From an uncultured bacterium (GTDB lineage: Bacteria > Verrucomicrobiota > Kiritimatiellia > RFP12 > UBA1067), in NCBI GenBank assembly GCA_900547945.1, contig URIT01000167.1:1-5612 (forward strand): DNA of 5,612 nt, given 5' to 3'. The notes beneath the pieces are model-generated. The model searched no databases. It was not told the DNA's origin and saw nothing but the letters and a program-made list of their open reading frames with translations. Position 1 is the first letter of the stretch. Each line of letters opens with the position of its first letter. Shown here piece after piece: positions 1 through 5,612 of the stretch. The translations under genes and the position numbers were made by a program.

Positions 1-502
1 TGAACGTCGAGGGCTCGTCGATGAAGGCGTTGAGCGGCGCGTCGTACTCGTCGACGAGGACGGCGAAGCGCCCCGTCTCGGACTTCTCCGGAAGCGCTTC
101 CAGAAGACGCTTGAAGTTGAGTTCCGCCGCGATCTGCGGGTCGTGCTCGACCCCCTGCTCGATCATCGCCGAGCGGACAACCTCCTGCAACGCCGCGCGC
201 ACACCCTCCGGCGTCGCGGCACAGGCATCGGTCAGACGCAGCCGCACGACGGCGTGCCGCCCCCAATCGTAATCCATCTGGTCGATGGCAAGCCCTCTGA
301 AAAGATCGCGCTTGCCCTGGAGAAGCGACGTCAGCGTGTTGATCATCAGCGACTTGCCGAAGCGGCGCGGCCGCGCAATGAAGAACACCGTGTCGGGGTC
401 GCGCTGCAGAAGCCGGTGGAAGTACGCCGTCTTGTCGACGTACACCACGTCCTTCTCCCGCATCCGCTCGAACGCGGCCGTCGCTGTGACAATCTGCTTC
501 AT
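1..502 (-). CDS. AAA-ATPase-like protein (PF09820-type), N-terminal 167 codons, cut by the left window edge
   Basis: Seen: the frame starts at ATG 502-500 and stays open to base 2, so the 3' end lies outside the window. The N-terminus follows the family pattern: an 'AFERMREKDVVYVDKTAYF' entry segment (about residues 10-28), then a variant P-loop 'ARPRRFGKSL' (43-52) and a Walker B-like 'FAVLVDEYDAP' (146-156). Known: proteins with this 'YVDKT...RPRRFGKS...DEYDAP' signature belong to the AAA-ATPase-like PF09820 group. They usually carry a C-terminal PD-(D/E)XK nuclease-like region (DUF1703 type), are common in anaerobes and gut bacteria, often occur in many copies, and have no firmly established function. 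That C-terminal half would lie beyond base 1 and cannot be checked here. Inference: a cytoplasmic NTP-binding protein of accessory type. The chosen ATG fits the usual family start. Upstream only a weak purine-rich stretch (GGGAGAGACAGG) could serve as ribosome binding site. The gene lies 42 bp behind gyrA on the same strand. Confidence 0.92.
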   Translation of the reverse strand, partial: MKQIVTATAAFERMREKDVVYVDKTAYFHRLLQRDPDTVFFIARPRRFGKSLMINTLTSLLQGKRDLFRGLAIDQMDYDWGRHAVVRLRLTDACAATPEGVRAALQEVVRSAMIEQGVEHDPQIAAELNFKRLLEALPEKSETGRFAVLVDEYDAPLNAFIDEPSTF

Positions 503-544
503 GCCGACCTGTCTCTCCCACGCAAGCCCGGGAACCGTCTTTCC

Positions 545-3073
<2,529 letters not shown>

Positions 3074-3131
3074 GGTGTACTGTCTGAAATAACGGACTCG
3101 GTCTTCGTTTTACGCTTCCTTTAGCGGGGTA

Positions 3132-3160
3132 AGTATAGCATTTCCGGGGTGGAAAACCAA
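3132..3160 (-). promoter_or_regulatory. Predicted sigma70-type promoter of gyrA with extended -10
   Basis: On the minus strand a -10 box TATACT (3137-3132, 5 of 6 to TATAAT) is preceded by TGC, giving an extended -10 (TGn). A -35-like TTGGTT (3160-3155, 3 of 6 to TTGACA) lies exactly 17 bp upstream of the -10. Transcription should start near 3125, leaving about 50 nt of leader before the gyrA ATG at 3073. This is the only promoter-like stretch I see in the 115-bp intergenic region, and it is AT-richer than the surrounding GC-rich sequence. No operator could be identified. Confidence 0.62.
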
Positions 3161-3175
3161 GCGGCAAACGCCCGC
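3153..3175 (-). terminator. Possible intrinsic terminator after the beta-helix gene
   Basis: On the minus strand, 14 bp after the TGA of the beta-helix gene, GCGGGCGTTTGCCGC (3175-3161) can fold into a short GC hairpin. The inner stem GGC/GCC has a GTTT loop, and an outer GC/GC pair is separated from it by a bulged G. It is followed at once by a T-rich tract TTGGTTTT (3160-3153). The stem is short and the U-tract is interrupted by GG, so this is a weak candidate. The T-rich tract contains the -35 element of the predicted gyrA promoter. Confidence 0.38.
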
Positions 3176-3188
3176 ACCCACGACGCCG

Positions 3189-5612
3189 TCACAGGCGGCC
3201 GAGCCAGATGTAGTCGAGGCGCACGGTGCCGGTGACCGGCGCGCCGTCCGCCGAGAAGGCGAGCTTGAGCTGCTTCACCTCGCCGGCCCTCGGCAGGGGC
3301 ACGGTGTAGACGCGGTCGTCCGCATCCCGGGGCGTGACGTCGAAGGCGACGCTGCGCGCCGCGTCCCACGCGGGCGCACCGTCCGTCTGCCACCAGAGGC
3401 GCATCCGCCGCGACGTCGTGTGGTTCTGCATGCGGATGCGCGCGGCGTTCGCGCGCGACGCGCTGAACGCCACGCCGAGGTCGCGGTCGCAGGGCGAGAC
3501 GAGCGCCGCCCGGCCGCTCCCCTTCACGGCGATCACGAAGTAGTCGCCGCAGACGAGCTGCACGGGGAAGGCCTCCGAGTTCCAGAACGCGCTTCGGCCG
3601 GGGATGAACGCATAGTCCGTGCCCGTCCCCTCCACGCACCAGCCCTGCGCATCGAGGTTCCGCGCGAAGTCCCACGCCCGGAAGGTGCGCGCGCCCGGCG
3701 GCAGCACGTGGACGGCCGTGCGCGCCGTGCGCCAGAGCGTCCCGTTGTCCGCCGTCACGTTGAGGCGGTAGTCGCCCGGCCCCGGAAACGCCGCCTTCGT
3801 GCGCACGGCGGCGGGCTGCGCGAAGCGGACGCCGGCCGGGCCCTCGACCTGCTCCCACCGGACGGCGGCCCGCGGATCGCCGACCTTCGCCGAAAGGGCC
3901 GCCACCGGCGCGTCCGTCCACACCTCGCCGCACGCCCTCACCTCCGGCGGATCGACGTAGGGGAAGGCTGCGTCGAGGTCTTCCGAGAAGTCGAACGCGC
4001 GGTTCCCCGCGAGGATCCAGTCGTTCGTCGTGCGCGACTCGTTCACGTAGAACGGCACGCCGGGGACGAGGACGTAGCCGTTCCCCTCGATGCGCCCGTT
4101 CGAGCAGGCGACGTCGGCGGAGGTGGCGGGCGACCCCCACACCTGGATCTCCGCCGGACCGTTCTTGTAGGCCCAGTTGTTGCGGTCGAACTTGCAGGCG
4201 CGGATCTGGACATTGCGCGTCTGCGGGCTGCGCAGGCCCAGCACCTCGATGGCCGCGCCCGCGTTGTTGCGGAACGTGCAGCGCGCGACGAGGCAGTTCT
4301 CGCCCTGCGCCTCGAAGTCGATGCCGCCCTGGTCGGGCGAGCCGGAATCGGGCTGGTTCAGGAAGTGGCAGCCCCGGATGACGAAACCGTCGTTCCCCGC
4401 GAGCATGACGCCCATCGTCCCGGCCGCCGCGTGCCAGCCCGAGGCGTCGAAGACGCAGTCCGTCATCCACGAGCGGCTCGCGGTGTTGTAAGGGTGGGGG
4501 GAGGTGTTGTGGGCGTAGTTGTCGTGGCAGAACATGCGGTTCACGAACGTGTCCGTGCCGCGCACGCTGAAACCGCTTGAGCACTGGTACGTCTCGCAGT
4601 CGCGCATCACGACGTGGCGCGGCCGCCCGCCCGTCACGGCGATGCCGCAGGAGCGCGCGCCGCCCGCCGGGCCCGGCTCGTCCCACCATTCGGGGATGCC
4701 GTGCGAGTTGAAGCGGTAGGTGCCCTCGATGTGGTGCGCGAGGCAGCGTTCGACGAGGACGTGCCCGCTCCCCGGCGACACGCATCCCACCATCAGCCCG
4801 GCGCCCGCGTTGCAGACGATGAGGTCGCGGATCGCGAGGTACGCCGCGTCCGCCACGTAGAGGCAGCGGTCGTTGATGTGCTTCGTGCGGCGGATCTGCG
4901 GACGCATCCCCTCGCCGTAGGCGCCGATCTCCGCCCAGTTCCCGGGCGCGCCCGCCGCCCTGACGGACAGCTCCTCGCGGAAGACGCACCCCCGCTTCAG
5001 CAGCAGCCTCTCGCCGGGGCCGAGCACGAGGCCCGCCGCGTTGCGGAACGTCTTCCACGCCGCCTGGGGCGAAAGGCCGTCCCGCGCGTCGTCCCCGTTG
5101 TCCGCATCGACGTGGTAGGCGCGCGTCGGGCGGAGGGGCGGGTTCCACGCCTTCGCCGAGAAGTCGGGATCCGTCTGCGGCATGAAGACAATGCGCTTCG
5201 TCGCCCGGCAGAGCGCACGAGGATCCGCCCGGCTCTCCGCCTCGCGGAAGACGGCGAACGCGACGTGCGCGAAGTGGTTCGTGCCGGGATCGACCGTCCA
5301 CTCAAGCGGCAGTTCGTCCCCCTCGGCGAGACGGGGCAGCGCGATCCGCCCCGGCGTCACCGTCACGCCGTCCCGGCCCTCCGCCGTCAGCACGCACGGA
5401 CCGACGGCACAACCGACGTTGGCGAGCGACCCCGCGAGCGTGACGGGCGCGCCGACCGTCGGCATGAGTTCGCGCGTGCGGAACATGCCGAAGGAGGCAA
5501 GCGCCGTCCGTTCGTTGCGGAGGGCGAAGTTCGTCACCGCCGCCCGCCCCTTTGTGCCGAGGACGAGCGGGGCGGCCGTCGCCCGGCACCGGCCGCCGCG
5601 CCGCACCGGCTC
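3189..5612 (-). CDS. Multidomain right-handed parallel beta-helix protein, 5' end cut by the right window edge
   Basis: Seen: the frame is open to the last base; the first start-like codon inside is GTG 5606, which I do not trust as the real start. Residue numbers count from that GTG. Residues about 50-120 look like a beta-sandwich of the NEW3/CARDB kind ('VTLAGSLANVG', 'LPLEWTVDPG'). Residues about 160-540 form a pectate-lyase-like parallel beta-helix. It opens with the typical 'YHVDADNGDDARDGLSP' and 'AAWKTF...GPGERLLLKRG' and continues as coils of the form 'xxIRxCxFxxN', including 'GGIDFEA' at 427-433. Residues about 565-636 resemble a PKD/REJ domain ('VRWEQVEGPAGVRF', then 'FPGPGDYRLNVTADNG'). 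Residues about 640-805 form a probable beta-sandwich, lectin-like domain ending 'RLDYIWLG'. Known: such folds occur in polysaccharide lyases, glycoside hydrolases and surface proteins. Inference: a secreted or surface protein acting on or binding a polysaccharide. A signal peptide, if present, lies outside the window. No catalytic set could be assigned, so substrate and activity are unknown. It ends in TGA, 29 bp before the gyrA -35 box. Confidence 0.88.
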   Translation of the reverse strand, partial: EPVRRGGRCRATAAPLVLGTKGRAAVTNFALRNERTALASFGMFRTRELMPTVGAPVTLAGSLANVGCAVGPCVLTAEGRDGVTVTPGRIALPRLAEGDELPLEWTVDPGTNHFAHVAFAVFREAESRADPRALCRATKRIVFMPQTDPDFSAKAWNPPLRPTRAYHVDADNGDDARDGLSPQAAWKTFRNAAGLVLGPGERLLLKRGCVFREELSVRAAGAPGNWAEIGAYGEGMRPQIRRTKHINDRCLYVADAAYLAIRDLIVCNAGAGLMVGCVSPGSGHVLVERCLAHHIEGTYRFNSHGIPEWWDEPGPAGGARSCGIAVTGGRPRHVVMRDCETYQCSSGFSVRGTDTFVNRMFCHDNYAHNTSPHPYNTASRSWMTDCVFDASGWHAAAGTMGVMLAGNDGFVIRGCHFLNQPDSGSPDQGGIDFEAQGENCLVARCTFRNNAGAAIEVLGLRSPQTRNVQIRACKFDRNNWAYKNGPAEIQVWGSPATSADVACSNGRIEGNGYVLVPGVPFYVNESRTTNDWILAGNRAFDFSEDLDAAFPYVDPPEVRACGEVWTDAPVAALSAKVGDPRAAVRWEQVEGPAGVRFAQPAAVRTKAAFPGPGDYRLNVTADNGTLWRTARTAVHVLPPGARTFRAWDFARNLDAQGWCVEGTGTDYAFIPGRSAFWNSEAFPVQLVCGDYFVIAVKGSGRAALVSPCDRDLGVAFSASRANAARIRMQNHTTSRRMRLWWQTDGAPAWDAARSVAFDVTPRDADDRVYTVPLPRAGEVKQLKLAFSADGAPVTGTVRLDYIWLGRL

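Noticed and set aside
516..533. A possible hairpin TCCC...GGGA in the gap between gyrA and the ATPase, considered as the gyrA terminator.
   Set aside because: The stem is only 4 bp with a 10-nt loop and has no T-tract after it.
3420..4580. A 386-codon plus-strand open frame opposite the beta-helix gene.
   Set aside because: Its composition (Arg, Ala, Val, His, Glu) is typical of an antisense shadow in GC-rich DNA, with no domain, promoter or ribosome binding site seen.
3121..5301. A 726-codon minus-strand open frame overlapping the beta-helix gene.
   Set aside because: It is a shifted frame of the same sequence, giving an Arg/Gly/Ala-rich low-complexity protein without motifs. The beta-helix frame has clear domains and coil repeats.

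Overview
The window is GC-rich (three GC-biased reading frames, almost no TTA, CTA or TCA codons) and comes from a bacterium. All three protein genes are on the minus strand, so transcription runs from the right edge to the left. The order is: a large secreted-type parallel beta-helix protein (5' end outside the window, stop at 3189), a 115-bp intergenic region with a likely terminator and a good sigma70-type promoter, a complete gyrA (3073 to 545), a 42-bp gap, and the first 167 codons of an AAA-ATPase-like (PF09820-type) protein that runs off the left edge.

Nothing in the window fixes the taxon. The right-hand protein combines a beta-sandwich, a right-handed beta-helix opening with a 'YHVDADNGDDxxDGLSP' motif, a PKD/REJ-like domain, and a C-terminal lectin-like domain ending 'RLDYIWLG'. 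Together with high GC, this architecture suggests the PVC superphylum (Kiritimatiellota, Lentisphaerota or Verrucomicrobiota), possibly from a gut or other polysaccharide-rich habitat. PF09820-type ATPases are also frequent in gut anaerobes. This is an inference from protein style, not a phylogenetic result.

The genes do not form an obvious pathway. GyrA is a housekeeping topoisomerase subunit with its own promoter. The beta-helix protein is probably an extracytoplasmic carbohydrate-active or carbohydrate-binding protein that ends just upstream of that promoter. The ATPase is an accessory-type gene that may be transcribed from the gyrA promoter, because no terminator or separate promoter is evident in the 42-bp gap.

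I found no RNA gene, CRISPR array, insertion sequence, attachment site or convincing new system. The most useful second looks are the terminator/promoter overlap at 3132-3175, the multidomain beta-helix protein of unknown substrate with its cysteine ladder, and the accessory ATPase directly behind gyrA. A very long open frame antisense to gyrA and the ATPase is explained by codon bias.
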